DNA of 64,000 nt from Paenibacillus sp. BIHB 4019 (GCF_002741035.1 NZ_CP016808.1:5752501-5816500), one strand, 5' to 3'; shown: positions 27,877-37,487, numbered from the stretch's first letter. Translations and numbers: made by a program. Notes: generated from the letters alone by a model not told the origin.

Positions 27877-29328
27877 CTAACTTAACTGATACAGTTCAAG
27901 CCGCCGGAGCTTAGCTCCACCGTCCTTGGAATCATATAACCCCAATCCGGTTGCCGCGGTATCGGGAAATATGAGGTCGGTTATAACGGCAATCCCATCA
28001 TTGACGAACACCTCTACCGAGGAGCGATCCACAAAGACATGCAGCTTGATTAGTTCGCTCTCCTCCTCAAGCTTCACCGAATGAATGACGGCAAAATTCT
28101 CTTGAAAGCCAATTAATCCGGACCGTGTACGGTCTAAATAGATTTCATTGTGTTCGGATTTATAGCCAATTACCGTTTGCTGGGAATCCGACGCTCTGAC
28201 CTTTATAACGACATCCGAGGCTTCGGCGGAATGAAATTCCGCAATCATTTCAAAGCTTTCAAGGTTCAAGTCCGCCAGACGCGCGTGTGCTTCCCTGAGG
28301 GATGTTTCCTCTAGCGCCAAAATAGGCGTTCGAAGAATTTCCAATTCGCGGACGGGCTTCTGAATCAGCCGAATGCTGCCGCTTTGGGATGCCAATGCCA
28401 AGCTCCTTGGAACGGTCATCGCGCTTCGCCATCCATCTGTCGGGGTAACGGTGCAATAGTGATGATTGCTCATCCATGCCAGATAAATCCGGCGTCCATC
28501 TTCCGCTGGAAGATCGGACCAGCTGACCCCTGCGTAATTGTCGCTGCCGTAATCCAGCCGAAGTACGGTGCCAGCAGGGTTATCGTTCACAAAGGTCTGT
28601 CCATCGAAGTCCCCGATAAAATACTGGGTGAGCGACCCTTCGGCATGCTCGGCTCTTCCTCCGACGCTGACGATCATGACCCATTTCGTATGGGCAGAAT
28701 CTCCATCGACAGGCAGTGGAAACAAGTCTGGACATTCCCATACCCCGTCGTTCAGTCCGTTATTGTGTCCAAATTCGCTGCCAAAGGTCCATTCCTTCAA
28801 ATTGGCGGAGTGGTATAGACAGACCGATCGTCCCGTGGCCAGAATCATGACCCACCGCTTTGTGCCGGGATGCCAAAACACTTTGGGGTCACGGAAATCG
28901 ATGAACCGATCGCTCTCCAGAACGGGATTGCCGATATATTTGACCCAGCTTCTTCCGGAGTCGGAGCTGTACGCCAAACTTTGGCGTTCCCTGACGCGCT
29001 CTGTTCCCGGCACTTTGTCATGATGGGTGAAAATGGCGACCAAGCCCGGCTTGCCACCGAAAAACCCTGTCGTATCCTCCCAGTCTACCACCGCGCTTCC
29101 GGAGAAGATTACCCCGTTCTCATCCGGATACAACGCGATCGGACGATGTTCCCAATTCACCATATCCGCACTGACGGCGTGCCCCCAATGCATGGGCCCT
29201 GGCGTTGTGCCGTCCGGGTGGTGCTGGTAAAACAAGTGATATTCTCCGTTAAAGAAGACCATGCCGTTCGGGTCGTTCATCCAATTTTTTTCGGGCGTAA
29301 AATGATAGATTGGTCTAAATAAATCCAT
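27877..29328 (-). CDS. GH32 beta-fructofuranosidase (sucrose/fructan hydrolase)
   Basis: A 483-residue enzyme without signal peptide, so intracellular. The three clan-J motifs are present: nucleophile Asp in NWMNDPNGM near residue 17, transition-state Asp in FRDPKVF, and acid/base Glu in VWECPDLF. The C-terminal 150 residues form the beta-sandwich typical of GH32. The ATG at 29328 has AGGA ten bases upstream; the GTG three codons earlier has too short a gap. It would cleave imported sucrose or fructo-oligosaccharides. It follows the two ketosynthase-like genes by about 50 bases. Confidence 0.92.
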   Translation of the reverse strand: MDLFRPIYHFTPEKNWMNDPNGMVFFNGEYHLFYQHHPDGTTPGPMHWGHAVSADMVNWEHRPIALYPDENGVIFSGSAVVDWEDTTGFFGGKPGLVAIFTHHDKVPGTERVRERQSLAYSSDSGRSWVKYIGNPVLESDRFIDFRDPKVFWHPGTKRWVMILATGRSVCLYHSANLKEWTFGSEFGHNNGLNDGVWECPDLFPLPVDGDSAHTKWVMIVSVGGRAEHAEGSLTQYFIGDFDGQTFVNDNPAGTVLRLDYGSDNYAGVSWSDLPAEDGRRIYLAWMSNHHYCTVTPTDGWRSAMTVPRSLALASQSGSIRLIQKPVRELEILRTPILALEETSLREAHARLADLNLESFEMIAEFHSAEASDVVIKVRASDSQQTVIGYKSEHNEIYLDRTRSGLIGFQENFAVIHSVKLEEESELIKLHVFVDRSSVEVFVNDGIAVITDLIFPDTAATGLGLYDSKDGGAKLRRLELYQLS

Positions 29329-29379
29329 ATGGCGCACATCCTGTCTACTATTTATATGGTAAAAAAGAAAAATAAAATT

Positions 29380-29955
29380 TTACTCCTTGCGCAGTGTAAT
29401 GGCGTGTTTCTCGTCTCCGTCCCAAAAGGCAAGCTCGACGACTGCACCCGGTGCAAGCAACGGCTCGCAGCCTTTCAGGTCCAGGAAAGGCTCGCTTGCC
29501 ATCTGCTGCGTCTCCAGGCAAAACGCTGGATTTGCCGATGGGCTGCGCAAATCCTGATACACTCCCCGCTCCCGCGATGCCTCTATGATGGCAACATTGT
29601 AAAATTTGACGCTCTCGTCAGCGGAGCTTGCCACTTCCGAAAGCTCAGCAATCACAAACAACGCTTCGCGATGAGACCCCGATGCCAATAGCCACTTCGT
29701 TAACGCAAGCGCGTGAGCGAACGATAAGCAGCCGGAATGTCCGAACGCGAGAGGAAACAGGAGATGGAGTCCGAGCTCAGCTCGCAGCTTGGCACACGGC
29801 GCTTCCCACGCTGCTCCCGTCAATTGATGGCAATAGCAAAGCAGACTGGGCTTCCGTTCCGGCTCCTCCAGACTAAGTTGCACGAAGGCGGCAAGCGTTT
29901 CGTTGCTTACTGCCCTGCCGACATGGCGGATGGTCAAATAAATGTCAGGCTCCAT
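29380..29955 (-). CDS. Half-length ketosynthase-like protein of the thiolase fold
   Basis: A 191-residue protein. The segment LHLLFPLAFGHSGCLSFAHALALTKWLLASG resembles the region around the nucleophilic Cys helix of KAS III or thiolase-like enzymes (GCxSFxxAL), but the protein has no counterpart of the second half that normally carries the His and Asn of the active site. It overlaps the KAS III gene upstream by one base (TAATG), so the two are co-translated. It may be a non-catalytic or initiating partner. Function is inferred only from fold-like similarity. Confidence 0.6.
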   Translation of the reverse strand: MEPDIYLTIRHVGRAVSNETLAAFVQLSLEEPERKPSLLCYCHQLTGAAWEAPCAKLRAELGLHLLFPLAFGHSGCLSFAHALALTKWLLASGSHREALFVIAELSEVASSADESVKFYNVAIIEASRERGVYQDLRSPSANPAFCLETQQMASEPFLDLKGCEPLLAPGAVVELAFWDGDEKHAITLRKE

Positions 29956-30881
29956 TATCGCGCCTCCCCGCTCTCAAGCGGCACATACTGATGAAGCGCA
30001 CAGCCGTAGTACCCGCCAAATCCGATTGAAACAGTCAAATAATAGTCTCCCGGCTGCAGCAATCCGTCCTGAACGGAGCAGGCAACGCTGTGAAGGACAT
30101 CGACATTGTGCATGTGCCCGAATTCCGGCAGCGTCCCCCGATAGATTTTATCGGGAGTGCAGCCGATCGCCATCGCGATGCCAGTCCACTGTTCCATTCC
30201 GAGGTTCGTGCAATATACGGCGCAAATTTGTCCCAAATCTAGCGAAAACCGGCGCAGCAGCGTCCGGACAACGTGGCGGACACCAAGGTAAGACGTCGAG
30301 AAATACTGCCGCGACTGTTGGGAGGGTTGAGAGGAATCGTCGAATACGAAGCCGTCCGCTCTTATTTCCACACCGTACGTCGCATGGCCCCCTAGACTTG
30401 GCTCCGGCGTATACAGCGCGGAGCAAGCGCCGTCACCGAAAACCATGTACCGATTGACTCGTTCCGATGGCTTGCCGGCTTTGTCCGCCGTCACGAAGAG
30501 GATAGCCTCACCTTCTCGCACGAAGCTGGCATAAAACCGTTCTGCCAAATGCAAGGCAAGATGCACGGTGGAACAGCCGTATTCGCCGAGCTGAACGACC
30601 ATCGTGCGAATCAGGCCCATTTCACGCACAATACGCTGCACAGCTTGCCGGTGTACGCTTGCTTCGTTCGTGACGCTTGCCAACAAGACGGCCGATATGG
30701 TCAAGCTGCGATCCGCCGCCTGGCGGACGGCTGGCTCAATGACGCGCCTCGCCATTTCCTCGAAGCCAAGCTTCTTTTCGACCGGCACATATTGAAAGCC
30801 CTTGCTGGCATATTGTTGCGCTGTACCGGCAAAATCGACGCCAGCCTCCAGCCCTTGGCCGACTGCTTCTTCCACCGTCAT
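29955..30881 (-). CDS. KAS III-like (FabH-type) 3-oxoacyl-ACP synthase
   Basis: At least 308 residues. The nucleophile region is LGEYGCSTVHLALHLAERFY, and the second half has FGDGACSALYT and an HxxN-like stretch EFGHMHNVDVLHSVA, so the catalytic His/Asn geometry differs from housekeeping FabH (no GNTSAAS). KAS III enzymes join an acyl-CoA or acyl-ACP with a second unit; relatives in secondary metabolism also act as acyltransferases. The ATG at 30881 is the first standard start, but the frame stays open to 30971 and the added residues (FSLSGIYVYVPETK) look like the normal first strand of the family. An AAGGAGG site lies seven bases before an ATC codon at 30971, so the true start may be non-standard. 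Confidence 0.78.
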   Translation of the reverse strand: MTVEEAVGQGLEAGVDFAGTAQQYASKGFQYVPVEKKLGFEEMARRVIEPAVRQAADRSLTISAVLLASVTNEASVHRQAVQRIVREMGLIRTMVVQLGEYGCSTVHLALHLAERFYASFVREGEAILFVTADKAGKPSERVNRYMVFGDGACSALYTPEPSLGGHATYGVEIRADGFVFDDSSQPSQQSRQYFSTSYLGVRHVVRTLLRRFSLDLGQICAVYCTNLGMEQWTGIAMAIGCTPDKIYRGTLPEFGHMHNVDVLHSVACSVQDGLLQPGDYYLTVSIGFGGYYGCALHQYVPLESGEAR

Positions 30882-31129
30882 TTTAGTCTCCGGAACGTAT
30901 ACGTAGATACCGCTTAACGAAAAAATCGGATCTTTTAATAGCTTGTTAGGAACATCACGAATCAGATCGATCCCCCCGCCTCCTTTTTATCAGCTGCCCA
31001 ATTCCTTGGCGCCTCCCCAAGTTGCCTCGCCCCTGCAGCGGCATTCATTGCCTCCTATGGGCATACGGCTTCCTCCTGCTTTACTATGGGAATGAACTCG
31101 CTTTTAGCGGCTGGACTCACTTGTACACT

Positions 31130-31150
31130 GGCGGTTCGCGAAGAACCGCC
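31130..31150. repeat. GC-rich hairpin after the lipoprotein gene
   Basis: GGCGGTTC (31130-31137) pairs with GAACCGCC (31143-31150). It lacks a T-run, so it more likely protects the 3' end of the upstream sugar-transport message or attenuates transcription into the ketosynthase genes than stops it fully. The rest of 30972-31178 shows no gene. Confidence 0.5.
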
Positions 31151-31178
31151 CGCGCATCTATTGCATCCGTGTACTTAA

Positions 31179-32822
31179 CTATTTTTGATTAGCGATGTAA
31201 CGATCGTACGCTTCTTGCACATATCCGATAAACTCGGGCAGTCCCGCTTTTTCAAGCTCCTTTTTATAGGCGTCCCATTCCTTTTCAATGCCGCCATCAA
31301 TAATCCACTTTCTCCGGTTCGTGTCAATTAGTCCATAAACTTGAGGCGACAGAAGCGCCATTTTATCCGCCGTTTCTGCTTCGTAAAAAAGAGTATGAGG
31401 AATAAACGGATCATTAAAATGCTTATCCAAATACCCAACGGCTTTCATATCGTTCAAAATATCTTGTGCGTCCTGCGGATACTCAACCACCGTATCGTAG
31501 TAATCCGTCAAGATAGCAACGGGCGTATTTCCTTGAATCGTATTTCTCGCCCGCATATCGTTATAGGTATCTAGGCCGTCCTTTAACGTATCAAATACCA
31601 TAACGCCCTTCTCGTTCTTTTTATATTGGTAGCCGAGCGGTCCCCAGTTCGTCTGAACCGACCATTCGGGATCATACATTTTATCGACCCATGCAAGCAC
31701 CGCCGCAGGATTCTTGGTCTTGGTCGTCAACACGAATGATAGCGGATTGTGCATTTCAACCAAGTTTTCCCTGCCGCCATATTCGCCGCCCGGTCCCTTC
31801 AAATACGGAACGGGAACATAATCATGGGCTACCTTCTCGCCCGCGACATCGAGAACCGAAAAATGCACGACGGAACCTACTGTCACTACTTCGTTCCTCA
31901 GCTTGGCTTGAAGCTTTGGCCCATCCGTGATAGAGAACTCGGGATCAATGAGTCCCTCTTTGTACATTTCATGGAGATATTGAATGCCTGATTTGTAGGC
32001 TTCCGTCGAAGCGGTATTGAAAATCTTTCCGTTGCTGTCCAGGTCCATGCTGTCGCCGCGATCGACCTGTCCCCATAATCCGAAGAACTGGCCAAAATCG
32101 GCATTATTTCTCCATGAACCAATACCGGAATTGGCATTTTTGTTGGCAAGAGCCAGCCCGATTTCGTCTTTAATGCCATTCCCGTTCATGTCGTTCTCGA
32201 CAAATTTCTTTAACGTATCGCGATACTCGTCTATCGTCGTCGGCACGGGAAGATTCAATTTGTCCAGCCAAGGCTTATAGATAGAAAGAATCCCCTGATT
32301 CGTAATTAGGCCAAACATTTCTTCGATATACGGCAGCCCGTAAATATGTCCATCCGGCGCTGTAATTAACGCCCGATACTCGGGTCTTTTCTCCAAAACT
32401 TTAGAGAAATAGGGCATGTCGTCAATATAATCCTCGATCGGAAGGAAAATGCCCGACTTGACATTTTTCATCACTTTCCCGATGCTCATCGTACCTAAAA
32501 ACGCATCCGGCAAGTTGTTTCCAGCCAGCATCAGATTCACTTTCTCGTCGACGGATTCGTTAGGTATCTCTTCCCATTTGATTTTGACATTGGTCGGAGT
32601 CACCTCGCTATACTTCTTGAACCAAAGCATTTCTTCTACCGGCAAATTTCTGGGATCCTTGCCCCGTACGATCGTAATGCTCGTTGGTGCATTGGGATCC
32701 GTTGATTCGACTTCATTTGTCTGGTTATTGCTGTTTGCCGGGCTGCTCTCGGCGCAGCCTGCCAGCAAGCTGACGGATACGCAGCCGATTACAAAGGCTT
32801 TCGTCCATTGGGTTAATTTCAT
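31179..32822 (-). CDS. Extracellular substrate-binding lipoprotein, YtcQ/LipO type
   Basis: A 547-residue lipoprotein with signal peptide and lipobox SLLAGCAES, then an Asn/Thr-rich linker and a long SBP fold (NLMLAGNNLPDAFLG; NDMNGNGIKDEIGLALANK, a Ca-binding-like loop common in this class). It is downstream of an LplB/YtcP permease pair, completing an importer typical for complex oligosaccharides in Paenibacillus. Cargo is probably fructo-oligosaccharide given the GH32 neighbours, by inference. Confidence 0.92.
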   Translation of the reverse strand: MKLTQWTKAFVIGCVSVSLLAGCAESSPANSNNQTNEVESTDPNAPTSITIVRGKDPRNLPVEEMLWFKKYSEVTPTNVKIKWEEIPNESVDEKVNLMLAGNNLPDAFLGTMSIGKVMKNVKSGIFLPIEDYIDDMPYFSKVLEKRPEYRALITAPDGHIYGLPYIEEMFGLITNQGILSIYKPWLDKLNLPVPTTIDEYRDTLKKFVENDMNGNGIKDEIGLALANKNANSGIGSWRNNADFGQFFGLWGQVDRGDSMDLDSNGKIFNTASTEAYKSGIQYLHEMYKEGLIDPEFSITDGPKLQAKLRNEVVTVGSVVHFSVLDVAGEKVAHDYVPVPYLKGPGGEYGGRENLVEMHNPLSFVLTTKTKNPAAVLAWVDKMYDPEWSVQTNWGPLGYQYKKNEKGVMVFDTLKDGLDTYNDMRARNTIQGNTPVAILTDYYDTVVEYPQDAQDILNDMKAVGYLDKHFNDPFIPHTLFYEAETADKMALLSPQVYGLIDTNRRKWIIDGGIEKEWDAYKKELEKAGLPEFIGYVQEAYDRYIANQK

Positions 32823-32924
32823 AGTTTACAGACCTTCCCTTCGAATTTTTATTTGTGGTTTATTTCCCTTGCCGCTTGGCTTCCAAACCCTCCAGATCAC
32901 CTCCCCTAAAAAGTTTTGTGGCGA

Positions 32925-33809
32925 TTATCCCTTAATCGATCCGATCATGACGCCTTGCGTGAAATACTTTTGCAAAAACGGATAAACGATGAGCAGCGGC
33001 AAGCAAGCCACAACGATGACACCGTACTTGAGCTGCTCCGATATGCGCTGTTTCGCAGCAAGCGACATCGGATCAATAACCATGCGAGAACCCGCTTCAT
33101 TCATAATCAGCAGATTGCGGAGTATAACCTGCAATGGAAACTTCTCATTGCTTGTTAGATAGAGCATAGGCTCAAAGAAGGAATTCCAATGGCCGATGCC
33201 ATAAAAAAGCGCCATAACCGCGATGATGACCTTCGATAAGGGCAAAGCGATGGAGAAAAAGAATCGAAAGTCCGAGCATCCGTCCATGACCGACGCTTCC
33301 AGCAGCTCTTCCGGTATGTTGCTCTGGAAGTACGTTCGCGTAATGATGATATTCCAAACGGAGGCTGCCACTGGCAAAGTGATGGCCCAGACGGTATTAA
33401 GCATGCCGAGATTGGAAATGAGCAGATAGGTTGGAATGAGTCCTCCGCTAAAAAACATCGTGAAGGCAAATAACAGCATGATGGGCGTCTTGCCCGCAAG
33501 CCCTTTACGCGACAGCGCATAAGCACAAGGAATGGTAACAGCCAGATTAATGAAGGTTCCGATAAACGTATACATAATGGAATTGAGATAACCGTCCCAT
33601 AGCGGCTTGTAAGCGAATATTTTTTTGAAGCCGTCAAGATAGATCGATTCTGGGAAAAGGAGCAAACCGCCGCTGTTCACTTGATCGGGATCCGTGAAAG
33701 AAGCCAGAAACACGAAGTAAAGCGGATACAAAATAGCGATGGCAATGATGCTCATAATCGAATAATTAAACAGGTTAAATAATTTGTCGCCTTTGGATTG
33801 GCTTATCAC
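32925..33809 (-). CDS. ABC transporter permease, YtcP type
   Basis: About 294 residues, six membrane helices, EAA loop EELLEASVMDGCSDFRFFFSIALPLSK. I place the start at the GTG at 33809 because AAGGAG lies eight bases before it; the GTG three codons earlier sits on top of the ribosome site. It works with the LplB-type permease four genes' worth of frame upstream and the lipoprotein downstream. No ATPase is encoded with them. Confidence 0.9.
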   Translation of the reverse strand: MISQSKGDKLFNLFNYSIMSIIAIAILYPLYFVFLASFTDPDQVNSGGLLLFPESIYLDGFKKIFAYKPLWDGYLNSIMYTFIGTFINLAVTIPCAYALSRKGLAGKTPIMLLFAFTMFFSGGLIPTYLLISNLGMLNTVWAITLPVAASVWNIIITRTYFQSNIPEELLEASVMDGCSDFRFFFSIALPLSKVIIAVMALFYGIGHWNSFFEPMLYLTSNEKFPLQVILRNLLIMNEAGSRMVIDPMSLAAKQRISEQLKYGVIVVACLPLLIVYPFLQKYFTQGVMIGSIKG

Positions 33810-33821
33810 TTTACCCACTCC

Positions 33822-34730
33822 TTACCACAGACTGTTCTGGGTCAGTTTTTTGGAAATAAAATTCGTCACAATCAGCAATACAAAGTTGATGACGGAGTTA
33901 AACAAACCGATGGCAGTCGCCAAACTGTACTGCGAATTCAGAAGTCCCACCTTGTACACATAAGTCGAGATGATCTCCGATGCCGGCAAGTTCATTCCTT
34001 GCTGCATAAGAAATGCCTTTTCCCAGCCGACCGCCATGACGCTGCCGACGCCGAGAATGAGCAGAATCATAATGGTAGGCGTAATAGACGGGAGGTCGAT
34101 ATGCCATATCCTCCGTACGGTTGTGGCTCCGTCCACGGTGGCTACCTCGTGTAATTCGGGATTAACCCCGCTTAATGCCGCCAAATAGATGATGGCGCTA
34201 AAACCCATCGTCTGCCATACGCCAGAGGCGATGTATACGCTGCGGAACCATTCGGCCCGCGCCATGAAATTAACGGCGTCTCCGCCGAACATCGTAATGA
34301 GATTGTTCACGAAGCCCGTGCTTGGAGCCAAAAACACATTGAGCATCGATACGAGGACGACCGTGGAAATAAAATACGGCGCATAGGTAATGGTCTGCAC
34401 GAAGCGTTTGAATAGCTGCCTGCGAATTTGATTAAGCAGCAATGCGAATAAAATGGGAATAGGAAAGCCGATCAAAAGCGAAAAAACGCTAAGTTTTAAC
34501 GTGTTGACTACGACATTCGTAAATACATATGAATTAAAAAAGGTTTCAAAGTGCTTGAACCCTATCCAAGGGCTTCCCAATATTCCTTGAACCGGATTGA
34601 AATTTTTGAATGCAATGATGATGCCGTACATGGGAGCATATTGAAATAAGAAGAGATAGACTAAGGCTGGCAATAACAGCACATATAATTGCCAGCTTTT
34701 CATGACTTGCTTAGGCGCCAATTTATTCAT
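33822..34730 (-). CDS. ABC transporter permease, LplB type
   Basis: A 302-residue permease with six helices and EAA loop LHEVATVDGATTVRRIWHIDLPSIT. Its ribosome site GGAGG lies within the last codons of the methyltransferase gene (stop at 34739), only eight bases away. This ties the importer to the biosynthetic genes in one transcript and makes its translation depend on theirs. Confidence 0.92.
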   Translation of the reverse strand: MNKLAPKQVMKSWQLYVLLLPALVYLFLFQYAPMYGIIIAFKNFNPVQGILGSPWIGFKHFETFFNSYVFTNVVVNTLKLSVFSLLIGFPIPILFALLLNQIRRQLFKRFVQTITYAPYFISTVVLVSMLNVFLAPSTGFVNNLITMFGGDAVNFMARAEWFRSVYIASGVWQTMGFSAIIYLAALSGVNPELHEVATVDGATTVRRIWHIDLPSITPTIMILLILGVGSVMAVGWEKAFLMQQGMNLPASEIISTYVYKVGLLNSQYSLATAIGLFNSVINFVLLIVTNFISKKLTQNSLW

Positions 34731-34738
34731 GATAGCGG

Positions 34739-35689
34739 TTAGCCTCCAGTTCGTTTGTCATTCGGTTTGACGAGTCTTGCCAATTTATATTTGCGCGTGC
34801 CTTCTCGCATCTCGTCGTAAATTCTCGTTCCCGGCAGCCCGATCGACTCCAGCAAAGCGCCTTCCATTTCATGATCCCTTTGCAAAGTAGAATAGCGTCT
34901 ATTCCCCGTCAAATCGCTGGATAATAACACATTTTCCGTAATGTCCTTTTCGAACGCGAAGTCGAATCCAACACCTCGCAAATATTGCTCTCCCTCTTCA
35001 AATTTGGACAGGGGAAGATCGTCGGCATAAATGAACGTGCCGCCAGGCTTCAATACGCGGTACACCTCCTCGTAAAAGCGGTGCACATTAGGAAACAAAT
35101 CCGCGGCTTCAATCGTCAGCACAATATCGCAGGAAGCTGTGCCGATAGGCAGCAGCTCGGCGTCTCCGACAAAGAAGTAAGCGTTCTCATGACGGTTTCG
35201 ATTTTGGCAGAACAAGACGTTCACTTCGGTCAAATCCATACCTACGACGCTTTTGGGATGAAACTCCTTACAGAGCGCAGCCACGTTGCCGCCCCTGCCG
35301 CATGCGATTTCCAGCACGTCTTTGCCGGTAACGCCAGTGTCTCCGATCGCTTCCCGCAGCAGACGAACCGAGTTCCGGTGAACGGCATGCGCCTGAAGCT
35401 CTTCGCGTTCCTCTAAGTCCGCATATCCCCAATTCACGAATGTGGAGAAACGAGATAACCCGCTTGCTTCCAACGTCTCGTGTATCGAGGTAAACATCCG
35501 TTTAACGGAGTCCTTGTGCTCCGATTTTCGCTCGTCATCGAGCATCAATCGATAAGTTCTCCCTTCAACAGGATAATAAGAATGAAGACAGGCGGGGCAT
35601 ACCCACGATTCGACGCTGTCGTCCAATGCTGCCTTGCAACGGGGACATGCAGCTACAATGCCGGACATAGGCCAAATCCGGCTGCTCAT
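34739..35689 (-). CDS. SAM-dependent methyltransferase with N-terminal zinc ribbon (copy 2)
   Basis: A 316-residue protein. The first 45 residues hold a zinc ribbon (ACPRCKAALDDSVESWVCPACL). A Rossmann methyltransferase follows, with motif I VLEIACGRGGNVAALC, the acidic residue of motif II VVGMDLTEVNV, and the post-motif VYRVLKPGGTFIYADD. The start ATG overlaps the stop of its paralogue upstream (35686-35689). Two related methyltransferases in series suggest two methylation steps or a heterodimer. It is probably a tailoring enzyme of the embedded cluster; the acceptor is unknown. Confidence 0.85.
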   Translation of the reverse strand: MSSRIWPMSGIVAACPRCKAALDDSVESWVCPACLHSYYPVEGRTYRLMLDDERKSEHKDSVKRMFTSIHETLEASGLSRFSTFVNWGYADLEEREELQAHAVHRNSVRLLREAIGDTGVTGKDVLEIACGRGGNVAALCKEFHPKSVVGMDLTEVNVLFCQNRNRHENAYFFVGDAELLPIGTASCDIVLTIEAADLFPNVHRFYEEVYRVLKPGGTFIYADDLPLSKFEEGEQYLRGVGFDFAFEKDITENVLLSSDLTGNRRYSTLQRDHEMEGALLESIGLPGTRIYDEMREGTRKYKLARLVKPNDKRTGG

Positions 35690-36621
35690 GCCTCCCTATC
35701 TCCCTTGGTGAAATGCCAGATGTGAAACGTCCGTTTGCCTTGCTTCATCTCCTCGTACCTCTGAGTGCCAGGTGCTTCGAGCCATTCCAGCACTTCCTGC
35801 TCGCTTTCGAACGAACCTCGCAGCGCAGACATCCGATTGGCCAGCGCCTTTTCCCCCGCCTTCAGCACATTGGCTGTAATATCCCGGGAAGCAATCTGTG
35901 TGAATCCTAGCTCCTGAACAACCGCAATATTTTGCTGAAGGTCTGCTTCATCCATGACGTCGGCGTAGAGGAACAAGCCGCCAGGCTTCAATACGCGCCG
36001 CGTCTCTCGATAAAATTCGCTTATATCAGGGTACAAATGAGAGGACTCGATATTCAGTACGACGTCGAAAGCATCGTCTGCGAAGGGCAGCTGTTCTGCA
36101 TCCCCAACGACAAATGAGGCCTGAGCATATCGATTGTTTGCCGCGCAGAATGCAATATTGGATTCTGTCAAATCCAAGCCTACCACCTGTCCAGGTCCAT
36201 ATAACTTGCACAAGGCGCTAACGTTGCCGCCCCTGCCGCAGCTTACTTCCAGAATGTTTTTGCCTATGAGCTCGCATCCCTTGACTACTTCCGACAACAA
36301 ACGGATAAACAGCGCGTTCGCTCTACTGGCGTCCTTGTCGTCTTCTTCGTGTTCGAGAGGGGCATATCCCCAATTATTAAAGGTCGAAAATCGCGACAAG
36401 CCCTTATCCTCCAGCGATTGATTAATCGCGCTGAACGTCCGTTTAACCTCCTCTTTCTGCTTGCCTACGTTTCCCGATTGAAGCATGACGGGCTGGCCCG
36501 CGACTTTTTCGAAACGCAGCTCGCAAGCAGCGCATTCCAAGCGGTCTTGATAATCGGTAACATTGCCTTTGCATTTGGGACATGCTAGCGCAATCCCTGA
36601 TGTATGCCATTTGATGCTCAA
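35686..36621 (-). CDS. SAM-dependent methyltransferase with N-terminal zinc ribbon (copy 1)
   Basis: A 311-residue protein with TTG start after GGAGGAG. Same plan as the next gene: zinc ribbon (ACPKCKGNVTDYQDRLECAACE), a shared linker (LSRFSTFNNWGYAPLE), motif I ILEVSCGRGGNVSALC, VVGLDLTESNIAFC, and VLKPGGLFLYADV. The two copies are clearly paralogous and came from a duplication. Tandem retention and co-translation indicate that both are needed. Confidence 0.85.
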   Translation of the reverse strand: MSIKWHTSGIALACPKCKGNVTDYQDRLECAACELRFEKVAGQPVMLQSGNVGKQKEEVKRTFSAINQSLEDKGLSRFSTFNNWGYAPLEHEEDDKDASRANALFIRLLSEVVKGCELIGKNILEVSCGRGGNVSALCKLYGPGQVVGLDLTESNIAFCAANNRYAQASFVVGDAEQLPFADDAFDVVLNIESSHLYPDISEFYRETRRVLKPGGLFLYADVMDEADLQQNIAVVQELGFTQIASRDITANVLKAGEKALANRMSALRGSFESEQEVLEWLEAPGTQRYEEMKQGKRTFHIWHFTKGDREA

Positions 36622-36671
36622 TTTGACTCCTCCTCGGTTTGTTTATCGTTTCCGCTTGCGTGATCTAGCTA

Positions 36672-37484
36672 TCAGCCGTTCGCGCTGCTATAGTTGCGTA
36701 TCGCCTTGTTCCACAACACCCGAACGCTAATCAAGAGAAGCACGGGCGCTGCGGCGCCCCACATCATCTGATCTATCCTTAAAGCGTTCATTGCAGCGAG
36801 TGGAGCGAAATTCGTAATGACAAGGAACGGCAGCACATATACACCGATTCGCTGGATCCATCTGCCGTAGATAGGCATCGGCATATTGTTGGCATCCCAG
36901 ATTGCGTAGAAAATGCTGGATAATCCGCCGGTATTCACAAACCAGAATGAAAGCAGCGCCGGAACGATCATTAGGCAATACGTGATTATGACGCCGATGC
37001 CAAGGAATAGCATATACAAGACGATAGAATACGCCGTGAGTGGGATCTCCATTGCGTTCCAGCCGATTGCCACCATTGCAACGCCTGCGACCACGTTCGG
37101 GATTGGCATGCCCAAATCCAAGTATCGGAGCGAAACGAGAAACTGCAGGGAGATCGGCTTCACAATCATCAGGTCGAGCGAACCGTTTCTTACGTACTCG
37201 GGCATGCGGACGAAATTCGTAAAGAACAGGCCAGAGTACACGCCAGTCATGATGGTGTACGTACCGACGAACATAAGCATGCCATCAGGGGTAATGCCGT
37301 CAATATGCAGATCTGTTTTGTACACAACCACAACGTAAAGCAGCTTCGAAATCAGATAGGCTAGCTCCACCGCCAAGCCAAGCACGAAGTTCGCGCGATA
37401 TTCAAGCTGGGCAATCAAGCAGTTTTTGACGAATAGCCCATAAATGATCAAGTAGTTATTCAGCGTGCCGAGCCGACCTTTCAA
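36672..37484 (-). CDS. ABC-2 family exporter permease (second subunit)
   Basis: A 270-residue membrane protein with six helices and no EAA loop, of the ABC-2 type that accompanies COG4586-like ATPases. TTG start after GGGGG within the end of the previous permease gene. Together with the genes at 37488 and 38281 it forms a three-gene exporter, the expected route out for the product of this cluster. Confidence 0.85.
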   Translation of the reverse strand: MKGRLGTLNNYLIIYGLFVKNCLIAQLEYRANFVLGLAVELAYLISKLLYVVVVYKTDLHIDGITPDGMLMFVGTYTIMTGVYSGLFFTNFVRMPEYVRNGSLDLMIVKPISLQFLVSLRYLDLGMPIPNVVAGVAMVAIGWNAMEIPLTAYSIVLYMLFLGIGVIITYCLMIVPALLSFWFVNTGGLSSIFYAIWDANNMPMPIYGRWIQRIGVYVLPFLVITNFAPLAAMNALRIDQMMWGAAAPVLLLISVRVLWNKAIRNYSSANG

Positions 37485-37487
37485 ATC

